From positions 1,781,001 to 1,845,000 of the forward strand of contig JASPKZ010001241.1 in assembly GCA_030220185.1 (NCBI GenBank): DNA of 64,000 bases, given 5' to 3'. The notes beneath the pieces are model-generated. The model was not told where the DNA came from, made no database searches, and saw nothing but the letters and a program-made list of their open reading frames with translations. This stretch comes from Diploptera punctata (lineage: Eukaryota > Arthropoda > Insecta > Blattodea > Blaberidae). Shown here piece after piece: positions 43,575 through 53,935 of the stretch (position 1 is the stretch's first letter; each line of letters begins with the position of its first letter). Made by a program: the position numbers and the translations under genes.

Positions 43575-43898
43575 CCGACTTATCGGTCATGCACGAGAGT
43601 CGACGTTTTCGTAATATTGGCAACGAATTACCCAGAATTCTCAGCGATAAAACCACTTCCGTTATTTTCGTCTGCTATAGAGGAATGCATTTATGCTTGC
43701 ATCCCGCAAATAATACCGTATACAAACACGTCTGCGACACGCAATATTACGCCGATTCTCCTGTTCTTCCAGTTGAATTCTTTGGTAGACTCTATCAAAT
43801 TCCTCTTCTCCGTGTATACCGAAAACATGATCGAAGTCTTCAAGGTCCGACATCTTAGATAAATGTTGGATAAAGCAGCAAAGTACATCGATTACCAT
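43575..43898 (-). pseudogene. Possible PIF/Harbinger-type transposase start
   Basis: The minus strand frame reads SDLEDFDHVFGIHGEEEFDR, an acidic start, then RRVCIRYYLRDASI, reminiscent of the R-x2-LRDASNPF block near the N terminus of Harbinger-type nucleases. A frameshifted continuation (LRILGNSLPILRKRRLS) could be the following helix. The similarity is short and recalled, not searched. No catalytic motif is present. Confidence 0.35.
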
Positions 43899-43900
43899 CG

Positions 43901-44400
43901 GTTCCCGTCGGTTCCCTTCGGGATTTTAATTTGAGTTGCTCATTTAAGCTACCTCCGCAGGTAGCTTACAAATTTAACCAATTATTATCGCATGAACAGA
44001 TTTCTGAGTAAGCAAAATCGTATTAGCATACAACTTTCTCAGCAGAGAAGGCATTTTACTGTCTAATGCGTCCAAACATGCGACCCTTAGTGTGAGAAGT
44101 CTGGTTGGATAGAGTATTCTGAGGCTCTGAACAATGTAATGTTGATATGAATTGAACATACAAATGTGAAGCAATATTAAAATCTTGCGCGTAATTTATA
44201 TATGAAACAGAGGATAAGATAAATAGCCCTATTTACCAAAGCTACAATAGGGCCTATCATAAATGGTTAACGCAAGACTCGTAATAGATAGTTAACTATA
44301 TTTGTCTCTAATTCGAATCCTGTGCAATACTTTATTATGTATAAACAGATTCCACAACAGAGATCTATAGCATTATACGTTTTCTTTCTGCAAAATGCTT
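43901..44400. other. Unassigned stretch with small hairpin
   Basis: AAGCTACCTCCGCAGGTAGCTT at 43947-43968 is a near-perfect 9-bp inverted repeat. Otherwise featureless. Confidence 0.4.
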
Positions 44401-44403
44401 TAC

Positions 44404-44795
44404 GTCTACATATTATATAGAAATGGATGTTTTAAGAAGTTCAGCTTTAAAACCTAGAATGGATAGAATACGAAATAAAGAAAGAAGGGAAATTATGTGT
44501 GTACAAGAGGAGCCGGACATCATACATTATAGGAAGGAAACGATTACAGTGGTATGGTCATGTCAAAAGAATGCCAGAGCAAAGATTGCCTAAAATTGTT
44601 ATGTAATGGATGCCAAGAGAAAAGTGGAAGAGAGGAAGACCGTAGAAACTTGGATAGAAGGGGTAAAAGCAGCTATGAATATTAGAGGATTGGAGGAAAA
44701 TCAATGGATGGACTTAGAGGAATGGCGTTTGGTTTCCGGAAGACGGCGGCAGCTGCCATGATACCGGATGGTGGTGGTGATGATGATGATGTATA
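44404..44795 (+). pseudogene. LINE-E C-terminal fragment with GATG tail
   Basis: In shifting frames: MDVLRSSALKPRMDRIRNKE, RLQWYGHVKRMPEQRLPKIV, MDAKRKVEERKT, then WIEGVKAAMNIRGLEENQWM and DLEEWRLVSGRRRQLP with a stop. The 3' end is GGTGGTGATGATGATGATG. The same module is on the minus strand at 59.6-60.0 kb. Confidence 0.8.
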
Positions 44796-45865
44796 TAAAA
44801 CTGTACAGAAAAAAAAAGGAATCATTCACTAGCAAGCAATGGTAGGTATACCATCGGTAGACCAAAGATAAAATTATTGTCTGTAATGCCATTCCTATAT
44901 GTAATTTGGTAGGCCTACGATGTGGTAAGTCATATAATGTGGGAAGTAAGGTTATGTAAGACAATGAGTAAATCGTGAATTATCTAGCCTTCGCTTCTAC
45001 TAGAAAGTGGTTCAATTGGAGAAAGCTAATTTCTCCAACGAAATAACCGTTTCGAGTAAGAACTACGTGTACATCACCGATATAATGCTCGTTATGTGTA
45101 TCCGGTTGCGAGTTAGAGTCGCATATTGGTTGTCGTTCGATGGGGCAGGTGCTGTAGACCGTATCCATGTAAGATTCAAAACGGCAGCCCATCTACGTAT
45201 TTTGGAGAATTTATTACTTCCTTCTACACGAGAGCGTAAATGCTTGTACCCAACAGGATAATAATCCTGTCCACCATGCACTTCGTGTAAGATATGGTTT
45301 CGGGGAGCGTGACATATTTAATGTTAGTTCACCCACCGATGTCACCTGATATCAACACGATACATATGAACGAGTGTGAAAACAACTTTCATCCAAATGG
45401 GGAGGACCATACTCTATTCAGAAAGAATTGTGGAATAGACTTCTTGATGTAGGGGAAGAGTTTGCATTGGATCAAGAACTTTTTCTGAATATTGTGGACT
45501 CTTTGCAGCGGTGAGTGCACGTTGGCGGTATGTTGACGATATATTAGTTCCATAGATTATTTATTTATTTTATTTATCTACTGACTTATCTACTGATTGT
45601 GTATTTATTTTACTGATTATTTATTTATGAAAATCGTATTCGTCTATTTTTCGTGGTCACCTCCAAATATGACAATTAAATTGTTTTGATCAAGTTTAGT
45701 TTAAGTCTAATAAGAAACAAATCCACATAATATACGTGTTTTATATTTAAAAGTCTGGAACAGCAAATGCAAATACGTAAATAAGAAACCGAAAAAAAAC
45801 ATCAAAAGTAGGCCGAACCCTAGAACGCGTGTTTACAAAACAAGCACTCTAGCAATGAACTAAAT
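44796..45865. other. Unassigned stretch
   Basis: No TE protein recognised. The part 45000-45520 has a more balanced base composition than its surroundings and several open frames of 65-85 codons on both strands. If any host exon exists in this window this is one candidate, but there is no positive evidence. Confidence 0.25.
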
Positions 45866-45879
45866 ATTCGTCGACATAA

Positions 45880-46260
45880 CGTCCTAAAATTGGTTTATTT
45901 CAGTGAAAACAATACGAGAAGCAATGTGTTTGCAGCAATCCAATTCGAACATCTTGCCGCTCAACAACCATTTATTAAAAAAACAGTAAAAATACATTCT
46001 CATCGATTCTTCAGAACCGAATACAAAAAAAAAAGAATGGAAAACATTATCCATACTACACCAGATGTAACTCGAAATGAAGCTGTAGCATATTTTCGAC
46101 TAAACACTAACCGTGATTGTCTTGCAGCTCTTACTCATCTAATTTACATTTACATAAACCCTAATTATCCACTGTGCACTATGAACATCAACATGGACAG
46201 TAGACACATACTGCAGCGTCAGGCACTTCTATACTGAAACATAGATACTGGGAAGCAAGA
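45880..46260 (+). pseudogene. LINE-F C-terminal (RNase H / Cys cluster end)
   Basis: The frame 45890-46237 ends TRNEAVAYFRLNTNRDCLAA, then IYINPNYPLCTMNINMDSRH and ILQRQALLY. This is the end of an RNase-H-bearing LINE, where relatives have NP-x-CPLC ... HLLQC. Two of the cysteines are replaced (Tyr, Arg). After the stop the sequence continues like RYWEARSKL. Open but clearly diverged. Confidence 0.65.
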
Positions 46261-46293
46261 TCCAAACTTTCTGTTTCCCGGTGATGATTTATT

Positions 46294-46299
46294 ATTTTA

Positions 46300-46360
<61 letters not shown>

Positions 46361-46361
46361 T
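46294..46361. repeat. (TTA)n microsatellite
   Basis: About 23 TTA units. It gives a poly-Leu frame fused by chance to the next element. Confidence 0.95.
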
Positions 46362-46369
46362 ACTCATAA

Positions 46370-46685
46370 ATATGAGCAATACATGGAAGAGCTGAGGCTA
46401 AAGTTCCTACTACCTGTGACACCAGCTTACCAGGACCTCCTGCAAGAGCTCTACGAAAAGAAAAGCAAAATATGGGAATAATTCTATATTACTGACGCCG
46501 TGACAAACCGTGAATGGACTCGGGGAGAATATGAATTGCGCCACATAATGACCAGACTCGCTGTGCGGCAACCAGAGATTCCACGAGCCCGGCCCAGACT
46601 GCGTGTGTTGAAGATGTGGCGAACAGTGTGAGAAATATCATGTGTTAAACTGTAGGATGAGATCAGATCGTTGCTGAAACTCTGC
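46370..46685 (+). pseudogene. LINE-A copy 4, C-terminal
   Basis: It reads EELRLKFLLPVTPAYQDLLQ, ELYEKKSKIWE, a TAA at 46479, FYITDAVTNREWTRGEYELR followed by HIMTRLAV, a frameshift, then RFHEPGPDCVC, a TGA, and RCGEQCEKYHVLNC. The Cys/His cluster is complete apart from the stop. Confidence 0.82.
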
Positions 46686-47155
46686 AGTGACTAAAAACAA
46701 TCTTCCTTGCACGTTGTGCGCATTTCTTATTTTATTTATAAATATGAGCAGTGACTTCTATCAAGTCACCTGCATTTTTTAAAGATATAAATTATTCGTG
46801 CAATAAATAATAAACAACAGAAGTCTATAATATATTAGCAAAATAAAAGAATATAAACTACTGTATTATTAATATTGCAGGTAACCATTTAAGACATTTC
46901 CAATGACATTAGACAATAATTGCTTTCTCTCGGAGCAGAGCAGACTCTAGTATTGAGCAGACCACTACTTCGGCGAGGCCCTCCATATTGTTGTCTGATA
47001 AAAATAAAGTATGTGTGTGATCCATAGAATATAATATTCATTTCCCGACTGGTCGTGCCACTGTAAGGCCCGGATGACGTGTGGCATGTAAAAAGTGCCT
47101 ATAATGTGAGAGGTTAAACTAACTTAAAGGTATGGAATTAGATAATTAAATATAC
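46686..47155. other. Unassigned stretch
   Basis: It may include LINE-A 3' UTR. No further assignment. Confidence 0.3.
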
Positions 47156-47156
47156 A

Positions 47157-47221
<65 letters not shown>
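47156..47221. repeat. (ATT)n microsatellite
   Basis: About 22 uninterrupted ATT units. Confidence 0.95.
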
Positions 47222-47225
<4 letters not shown>

Positions 47226-47349
47226 CCTTCTGATTCACATTTCCTCTAACAACCACTCAAGTTAATTATTATCCCAATTGATGCTCCTTCTCTAATACTA
47301 ACTTCATTGATTTACATATCTGCTTTTACTTATTCCGCGTGCCTTAATA

Positions 47350-47922
47350 CAGGGTTACCAAAAATGATCTTTCGGATTTCGAACACGTGTAACTTGCGTT
47401 TAAATAAACTTACCAAAAATCAAAGTAGTACTAATGGAAAGAGGAAATCAAAAAAATTTTGTTACAGTACCTTACAGATGTTCAATGTGAGCTTTTTTTG
47501 AGGACTACGTGTAAAATATTCACGAGTCCAGTCTACTGTTGCCTCACGTACAGCCGGGCGTCCAGAAGATTTCCTCCTAAAGATGTATCCTCTTGTAAAA
47601 CCAGAGTACCATTTATGAATTGAACGACCACTGGGTGGATTTTGACCAAATCTTGTTCGAAAATGTCGTTGAACAACAATTACAGATTGATGAACATGAT
47701 AATCGAGATCACAGAACGCTCGCCTATTCTCTATACCAGCCATTTTCTCACGTTCAAAAATACGAGATATTGTATGCAATTATACGTTATTGTTGCCAAC
47801 TGTGATGCTATAACCAAAACATTGAGTTTCTCTTTCCATTAGTACTAGTTTCATGTTTGTAAGTTTATTTAAACACAAGTTACACGTGTTCGAAACCCGA
47901 AAGAGCGTTTGTGGGAACTCTG
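47350..47922 (-). mobile_element. mariner-like deletion derivative, 573 bp, 100-bp TIRs
   Basis: The left end CAGGGTTACCAAAAATGATC and the right end (minus strand) CAGAGTTCCCACAAACGCTC continue into a nearly identical TTCGAACACGTGTAACTTG, TTTAAATAAACTTAC and GTACTAATGGAAAGAG. TA duplications flank both ends (47348-47349 and 47923-47924). It encloses the N-terminal third of a transposase. Confidence 0.93.
47462..47779 (-). pseudogene. mariner-like transposase N-terminal HTH
   Basis: An open frame of 105 codons: EKMAGIENRRAFCDLDYHVH, VIVVQRHFRTRFGQNPPSGR, SIHKWYSGFTRGYIFRRKSS, GRPAVREATVDWTREYFTRS. This is the HTH DNA-binding and linker (GRP) region of mariner relatives. The frame runs out in the right-hand side of the element; the catalytic domain is deleted. 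Such a product could in principle bind element ends, but expression is unknown. Confidence 0.85.
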
Positions 47923-47924
47923 TA

Positions 47925-50471
47925 TATTGACAATTAATAACTTATTTTCTAGACAATTGTAATTTCTATGTTTATTTCATTACTGAAATTTATTTAAATC
48001 CTCGTGTCGTTTAGAATGGTAGTCAGATTTCAAATGATGCACTAATTGCAGTTTGTAGGTTTGAAATCGCTGGTGAGAACGCGGAACCTTGGAAATGAAT
48101 AGGAATATTTAACTGCTGGCTGAGCATCACACACAGACTTGTACAAACGCCTCCCGCACCTGTTTTACATTTTCCGCACTCACAGGCCGTTTTTCCGAAT
48201 TGTATTTCCTTTCATCATATTATAAATACAACAGGGCCTAACTGTAGATATCATAAAAAATGGCAAAAAAGATGGAAGCAGAGGCGATATATACTTATGT
48301 TTTATACCGGACGGTAGAGGAAAAATAATTAACGTCGGAAACTCTAATAAAAAACCATAATCGAATTTAGGAAAAGGCTTTAAGAGATAAAAAACGGGGA
48401 AAATTAATGAAATATTAAAAGATCTGGAAGTTACATGTCACAACCCAACAGCTCAGGTCTTGGGAAAAACATATTTTTCAAGCTATTAGGACACAGTTAC
48501 GAAAATACCAGAAATATGGCACCTTTTGAATAACACATTATATAAGGAAACAAACACCTTATATAATCTACACCTGACAAAACCAAATTATTACCCCATA
48601 TTAAGAAATATTGCTATGGGCGCCACGGACTCTGGCTGGGAGGGGAAAAATGACGGAATAAATACTCGCGATTTTTAGACGAAAAGTCAGACAGAGGGCA
48701 GCTTTTGGGAACGATCTAGGACGGACATGATTTCGAATCTCGGAGTGTGTGAGTATAGATGCAATTTATTATAAGTTCCAGGTTGAATAATTAACTTTAA
48801 TATATTTTAATAAATTAGGATTTTAACAATATATAATTTGAATAATTCACTTTGAATTAATATAGATGAATAAATTAAGACTTTATTGATATTTTAGTTT
48901 GAAAACTTTAAGTTGAATAAATAGGATTTGATCTTTAACATAGAGTCGAAGGAAGGACTTCAACCTTTACGACGACATACGTCACAACTTCTGAGTTCTC
49001 TCATTATTTAACGTATCTGTTTAATTAAATTAGCGTCATAAAATAAAGAATGTCACTTTGTATCTAGAGCTATAATTACGTGTATTTTTGTGTATGAATT
49101 ATTTAATACAAGTTTTATAATATATATTTGTTAAACAAGGGTTGGTATCGCTGGGATATGTGTGGAATTTATAACGGAACAGACATCCCTATCTACAAAT
49201 AGAAGTAGTCCTTGAAACCACCCTACCCTTGATGACAAATAAACGTCTTCTACAGCTAGACTGGCAACTGCTTAGATAAACAGCATTAAAACCTTTGGAT
49301 TTTTCGCCCTTTCCCGCTACCTTATAATCTGTCCTATAAAGGTCTTAATACATCACATACGCATCCACGCCGTACAAAATATCTGTACGATCTCAGAATC
49401 GTTTTGTCTGTAGGTGCCTCATGACGAAAATTCCGTCTGAACACAAGCTGAACCCTAATTACACTCCGTGTACTGTGGTATTCCAATACACATCAACTGC
49501 ATTCCAGCGGATTCGCCATTACCCTCTAACCGTTACACGATTCACACATACTTGAAAATTTAACGTACATATAATATGACACGACAAATTTTTCTCCAAC
49601 AATACCTTAATCACAAGCGAAGTAGCGGGAAAAGGACCTCATTTTTTTCTTCTTCTGTCATCTGTTCTTCCTATCAACATATCAACTATGAATTGTTTGA
49701 GCTTCTTTTCAAATGACACCAGTTTCTTATAAATTCAAGTTTCGTATAAATCCGTCGACTGATTGCGACGCTATACCAGGTTGTAACGATGGAATGTTAC
49801 TGCACACAAGGCATTGCGTAACGTATATAAAGTGTCGTGGATGCGGGTAACACCTATCTCCACCTTACTAAATTTATTAGAGTTATTTATCTGTTTCTTA
49901 AATAATTCTAACCTTTGGTTTTGACCAAAGAGTCATTATTTTTACCACATACATATTAACACTATAAGAAATTTCTGGATAATGTGTTGTCTTCATTGTT
50001 TAGCTAAATCAACGTTTCTTGTCTCCTGTTGCAGATAAAACAAAATAATGATTTAATATTTTATTTTCTTTAAAATAAAATGTTTTTAAATATTGTATAA
50101 TTCACAATATAACAATTATTCTCGTATAATCTGTGGATCAAATTTCTCAGCCATAAATTAGGCCTAATTTAAGCAATGTAGCAATCTGCAGAAGCTCACT
50201 ATATAATACATTGATATTTTAATTACGTCCTCCTTTTATAATGATTGTTATTGGGTAACCTTGAAGTTTCAGTAACAAGGTTTGTATTTTGTGAACCTAA
50301 ACACGTGGTTTTATTCAATTCTTATTCATAATAAAGGTAAATAAAAATTTATACTTTCCGTGAGGGTAGGTAAGCACTTTATAACAAAAATGCATTCCTC
50401 TACTTTATGACAAATTGTGTTGTATACTGTATAAATTCTGTCGCATTCAATTTCAGTGAAGTAATTGTCGT
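47925..50471. other. Long stretch without recognised genes
   Basis: No TE protein, tRNA boxes or long repeats that I can assign. It is mostly A/T-rich, with a slightly GC-richer part at 49190-49560. Confidence 0.35.
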
Positions 50472-50526
50472 GACTATCTAACTCAGGCCCCAGTTGGGAT
50501 TCAATGACCAATCACATTTCAATGAT
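50472..50526 (-). mobile_element. Repeat X copy e, outer part left of P2 insertion
   Basis: GACTATCTAACTCAGGCCCC then CAATGACCAATCACATTTCA equals the outer end of copy b at 16.5 kb. The copy resumes at 51762 after the P2 insertion. Confidence 0.8.
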
Positions 50527-51761
50527 TTTACACGCTTTATATTAGCTTGACCTGTATCTGTCTATCTATGTAACGGAATATTTCAACACGATTGTCTCCC
50601 ACTTAAAAACATTCGATCGACTTGAAACTTTGTATACTTTTAAAGTACTTATGACTATACAATAATTTCATAAATGTCTTCTAAGATCCTGGCCAGGACC
50701 ATCAGGACATCGAAAAAATAAATACCGGTATAATAGGTTGCGGACATATCGACTTTTTTGTCCATCGTAAGAAATTAATATTATATCCTCTGGAAGCTCA
50801 GTTGGTAGAGTGGTGGACTGTAGTGGTATATACGTTCAGTAATCCATAGATTGCTGGTTCAAATCCGGCCCGGAGGGTTGTCTTTAGAAGAGTATTACTT
50901 TTAGCTCGTACTACAAATAGTATCGAATTTAAAGATATTTACATTTTTATCTTATTCAGTAAAATATTAATGGTAATTTTTGTAAACTTGCCACATTGTA
51001 ATTTATTCCAAAAATATGAAAAGGATACGATTAACTGTAACTATTTATCTACATTAAAATATTCAAAAATAGTATAATAATGTTTATAATAATAATTAAT
51101 AATTTAGGCTAAATATATAATTATATTCTTGCCCAGACACTAAAAATATCGTAAGCAATTAAATTTTCATGGGATTCCGGTTTATGACAATCAATTAAAC
51201 TAAAAATTAAAAAAATAAATAATAAGTTTAAAAACTAAAGCAACACGCTTTATTATAAAACCAAACTAAAAATAAAAATAAATAATAGTTTTAAAAAACT
51301 AAAATAACACGCTTTATTAGAAAACCGAACTAGAAAATGAAAAATAATTTTAAATTCCAATGCGCTTGGGATAAAATTAAAGCGGTCAACAACAAAAATC
51401 ATGTCCAACACATCTAGAATAAAACTAGTTATCTACAAAAAAAATAATTTTACCATTAAAAGCGTGGAGTGCTTTTTATGGTTTTTTACGTTTTCTTCTT
51501 AGAGACTTTACTTTTACCAATATCTGTTTATTATCAAATATATTAATTGATATAGAGCACCCCACGCTTTTGATGGTAAAATTATTTTTTTTTTGTGGAC
51601 AACTCCAGTTTTATTCTAGATGAGTTGGAGATGATTTTTTTGTTTTCCACTTTAATTTTATCCCAAGCGTGTTGGAAATTAAAATTATTTTTCATTTTTT
51701 AGTTCGGTTTTCTAATAAAGCGTGTTGTTTTAGTTTTTTAAACTATTATTTATTTATTTTT
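50527..51761 (-). mobile_element. Foldback element P2 inserted in repeat X
   Basis: Inverted relative to P1. It starts TTTTACACGCTTTATATTAG and ends ATAAAGCGTGTTGTTTTAG plus an A/T-rich run. The module 50527-51200 holds the tRNA-Tyr-like gene. The palindrome occupies about 51300-51735, with arms running from ACACGCTTTATTAGAAAACC to GGTTTTCTAATAAAGCGTG and a loop GATATAGAGCACCCCACGC. An extra partial left terminus (51236-51290) suggests that one palindrome unit landed beside another. No protein coding. Confidence 0.88.
50787..50877 (+). tRNA. tRNA-Tyr(GTA)-like gene with 18-nt intron
   Basis: Acceptor CCTCTGG pairs with CCGGAGG. D arm GCTCAGTTGGTAGAGT (A box). Anticodon stem GTGGA / TCCAT with loop CTGTAG-A, so the anticodon is GTA. 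An 18-nt insert (TGGTATATACGTTCAGTA) sits after position 37, exactly where eukaryotic tRNA-Tyr introns lie. T arm GCTGG / CCGGC with TTCAAAT (B box). The conserved T at position 8 is A. No T-run follows closely. It may be a functional gene or a mobile pseudogene; its location inside P2 favours the latter. Confidence 0.7.
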
Positions 51762-51985
51762 AAATTACAACCCATCACAGACATGTTTCACCTCGAATTT
51801 ATGAAATAAGTTTTTTCACGTTAAAGAATGCTTCTCCTTTTTAACATTCTGTATAGGTCATATCATTGTTTGCAGTGACTGACTGTCTAAGAAATACGAC
51901 TACCAGATAATATATAGTGTACGAATGTCAGCTTATGGTGCTTGCGGGAGATAATATAAAAACATTTGTAGCAATTGCATTTTCT
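51762..51985 (-). mobile_element. Repeat X copy e, remainder right of P2
   Basis: ACAACCCATCACAGAC, TTTCACCTCGAATTTATGAA, CTTCTCCTTTTTAACATTCT and ACGACTACCAGATAATATAT align with 16540-16760. The copy breaks off where LINE-C begins. Confidence 0.8.
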
Positions 51986-52004
51986 GATAGTGATGATGTT
52001 GATT

Positions 52005-52575
52005 GATCCCGTTCGTCCCACTTGGGACATGGATGTTCTCCTTGGAACTACATATGGAATTCCCTTCCACCCTATGTCAGAGACTGTCAAACTATAACAT
52101 CCTTCAAAAACAAACTAAAGAATTATTTAATAACAAACTGACTTATACACCTCACTGATAGTATTCTTTTAGCAATATTAATATATTTAATTAATATAAT
52201 AATATTAAGAATAACAAATATTTTTATTTGTTTTGTTTTAAATATTGTATAATCGTAAAATTAGTTTTCTATATCTCATTATTTTCCTGTTTTTTATATA
52301 CACTAGACAGGGACAATTTAATACGTCTTGCTTGTATACATTTTATTATTAGTTTTAGTCTTAATTTTAACTAATATTAACTGGTTGTATTATAGATCGT
52401 AATATGTATATTAGATATTATCTTTTGATCAAATTTTTACTTAGTGTTTAATATTAGAGTTAATTAAGATTGTTATATTCTTATGTAATATATGTTTGTC
52501 CTGGTGAGTGGAAGAGAAGGCCACATGGCCTTAACTCCACCAGGCTAAATAAATCTTAAATCTTAAATAAGATGG
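52005..52575 (+). pseudogene. LINE-C ORF end and 3' UTR
   Basis: The frame NYIWNSLPPYVRDCQTITSF then KNKLKNYLITN and a stop near 52138 is the typical end of a Jockey/CR1-like LINE ORF. The 3' UTR of about 430 bp ends GAGAAGGCCACATGGCCTTA, CCACCAGGCTAAATAAAT and a TCTTAAA repeat, matching the inverted copy at 14.1 kb. 5'-truncated after the RT. Confidence 0.82.
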
Positions 52576-52669
52576 ACTGGTATAACCAAACTAAGAAAGA
52601 TCATGAGTAGGGTACACTGGAGGATCATGGAGGCAATTCCTATCACGATTATATATAGAAACATGCTAA

Positions 52670-53935
52670 TACTCGGCGTGCGCTGCTACGCTTAAATAAA
52701 TTAAAATTAGTCTACTTTTATGTTTAGTTAAGTAAGAGCCGTAGCCGAGCGGTTAAGGTAGGAAGCCTTGGCGCAGAGCTACAGGACTGGCGCTGGTTCG
52801 AGTCTCCATGGGGGAAGAAATTTTCGCATGGTATTTCGGCCAGTATGGGACCGGTGCCCACCCAGCATCGTGAGGCAATTGGGTAGCTACAATAAGTAGC
52901 GGCTCCAGGTTGAGGAACCAGCTATAACGGCTGGGGGACTCGACATGCTAACCACATGTCACCCCTACACTGGCTGTTGATCATCTACCTCTGTGATTGA
53001 CACATGTGGATGTGAAGGGCCAGCAGCCGGCTGGTAAAAGTGCAACCGCTGAAAAGTGGAAAGACCCTCAATCGGAAGAGGATAAATAATTATACATTTA
53101 TATTTTTTAGATGCCCCATGCTGATTACCCAGCATTGCCTGGGAATCTACGTATCCTGATCTTCTTGACATAAATGAGCTGAAATACGAAAATTAATGTG
53201 TTTTATGTTTAGTTAAATAGGTAAAAGGAAAATTGGACATCGTAAATATTTTTAGATACCCTGTGCTGTTTACCCGGCGTTGTCAGGGAGTCTACTCATC
53301 CCGATCTGATCATCTTTGCATAAATGAACTAAAAAACAAAAATTAATGTACTTCTTATGATTAGTTGAATAAGTGAAATGAAAAATAATTATAAATGTAC
53401 ATCATAATTATTTTTAAGATTCCCCATGCTGATTACCCAGTGTTGCCCAGGAATCTACTTATCTCTATGTTCTTGGCATAAATGAGCTGAAAGACAAAAT
53501 TCATTATTGTGAGTTATCCATAAATGTATACCTGTCATGTGCTGCTGTGCTTGCACAGGAATCTACGTACTTGTCTCGATCTTCTTGGCATCAATAAAAG
53601 ACAAAAATGGATGTTGTGAGTTATCCGTAAGAGTTAAACATATGCTCTCGCGGACGTTTTTGTAGAGTTTTTTGAGATATTCAATTCTGTGTACATTAAT
53701 TTTGTGTTTTTGCTATGGTTTAGGCAGCGTAACCAATTTACGCTTCTAAAGAGCTACCTTTTTCGCGTTTTCCATTACATAGGGCGATTTTAAGGGCGTA
53801 GGAGTTGAGTATCACAACTGTCTTTCAGCCTATGTTAATTCCGGTAATCTCCTGATCACAACCGGATCAAAGGTATGGCCGCACATAAAGTACGAACAAA
53901 CAAACAAACGTTCATTTTTATATATTAGATTACTA
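52670..53935 (+). repeat. Repeat Q copy c with tandem 5' monomers
   Basis: The head module (GATTACCCAGCATTGCCTGG, GAATCTAC, GATCTTCTTG-CATAAATGA, then TTAATGT and TTAGTTAAATAGGTAAAA) appears about five times at roughly 125-bp spacing: 52670, 53100, 53240, 53400 and 53525. Only the last runs on into the full repeat Q body, ending GGTATGGCCGCACATAAAGT and CAAACAAACAAACG. A SINE-1 interrupts the first monomer. Confidence 0.78.
52736..53048 (+). repeat. SINE-1 copy c (tRNA-derived), nested in repeat Q
   Basis: This is the best preserved copy: GAGCCGTAGCCGAGCGGTTA (A box), GGTTCGAGTCTCC (B box), then CCAGTATGGGACCGGTGCCC, GGTAGCTACAATAAGTAGCG and GGCCAGCAGCCGGCTGG. The surrounding monomer sequence (TTTATGTTTAGTTAAGTAA) stops at the SINE. 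Confidence 0.9.

Noticed and set aside
45007..45281. Open frames on both strands in a compositionally different patch
   Set aside because: No family recognised on either strand; kept only as an unassigned stretch.
46281..46481. Open frame with a poly-leucine start resembling a signal peptide
   Set aside because: The leucines are a TTA microsatellite; the rest is a LINE-A tail.
49130..49200. TGGTATCGCTGGGAT after an A/T-rich AATAAA-bearing stretch, as a primer-binding site next to an LTR
   Set aside because: No matching tRNA 3' end that I can name, no LTR borders or second LTR, no gag or pol.
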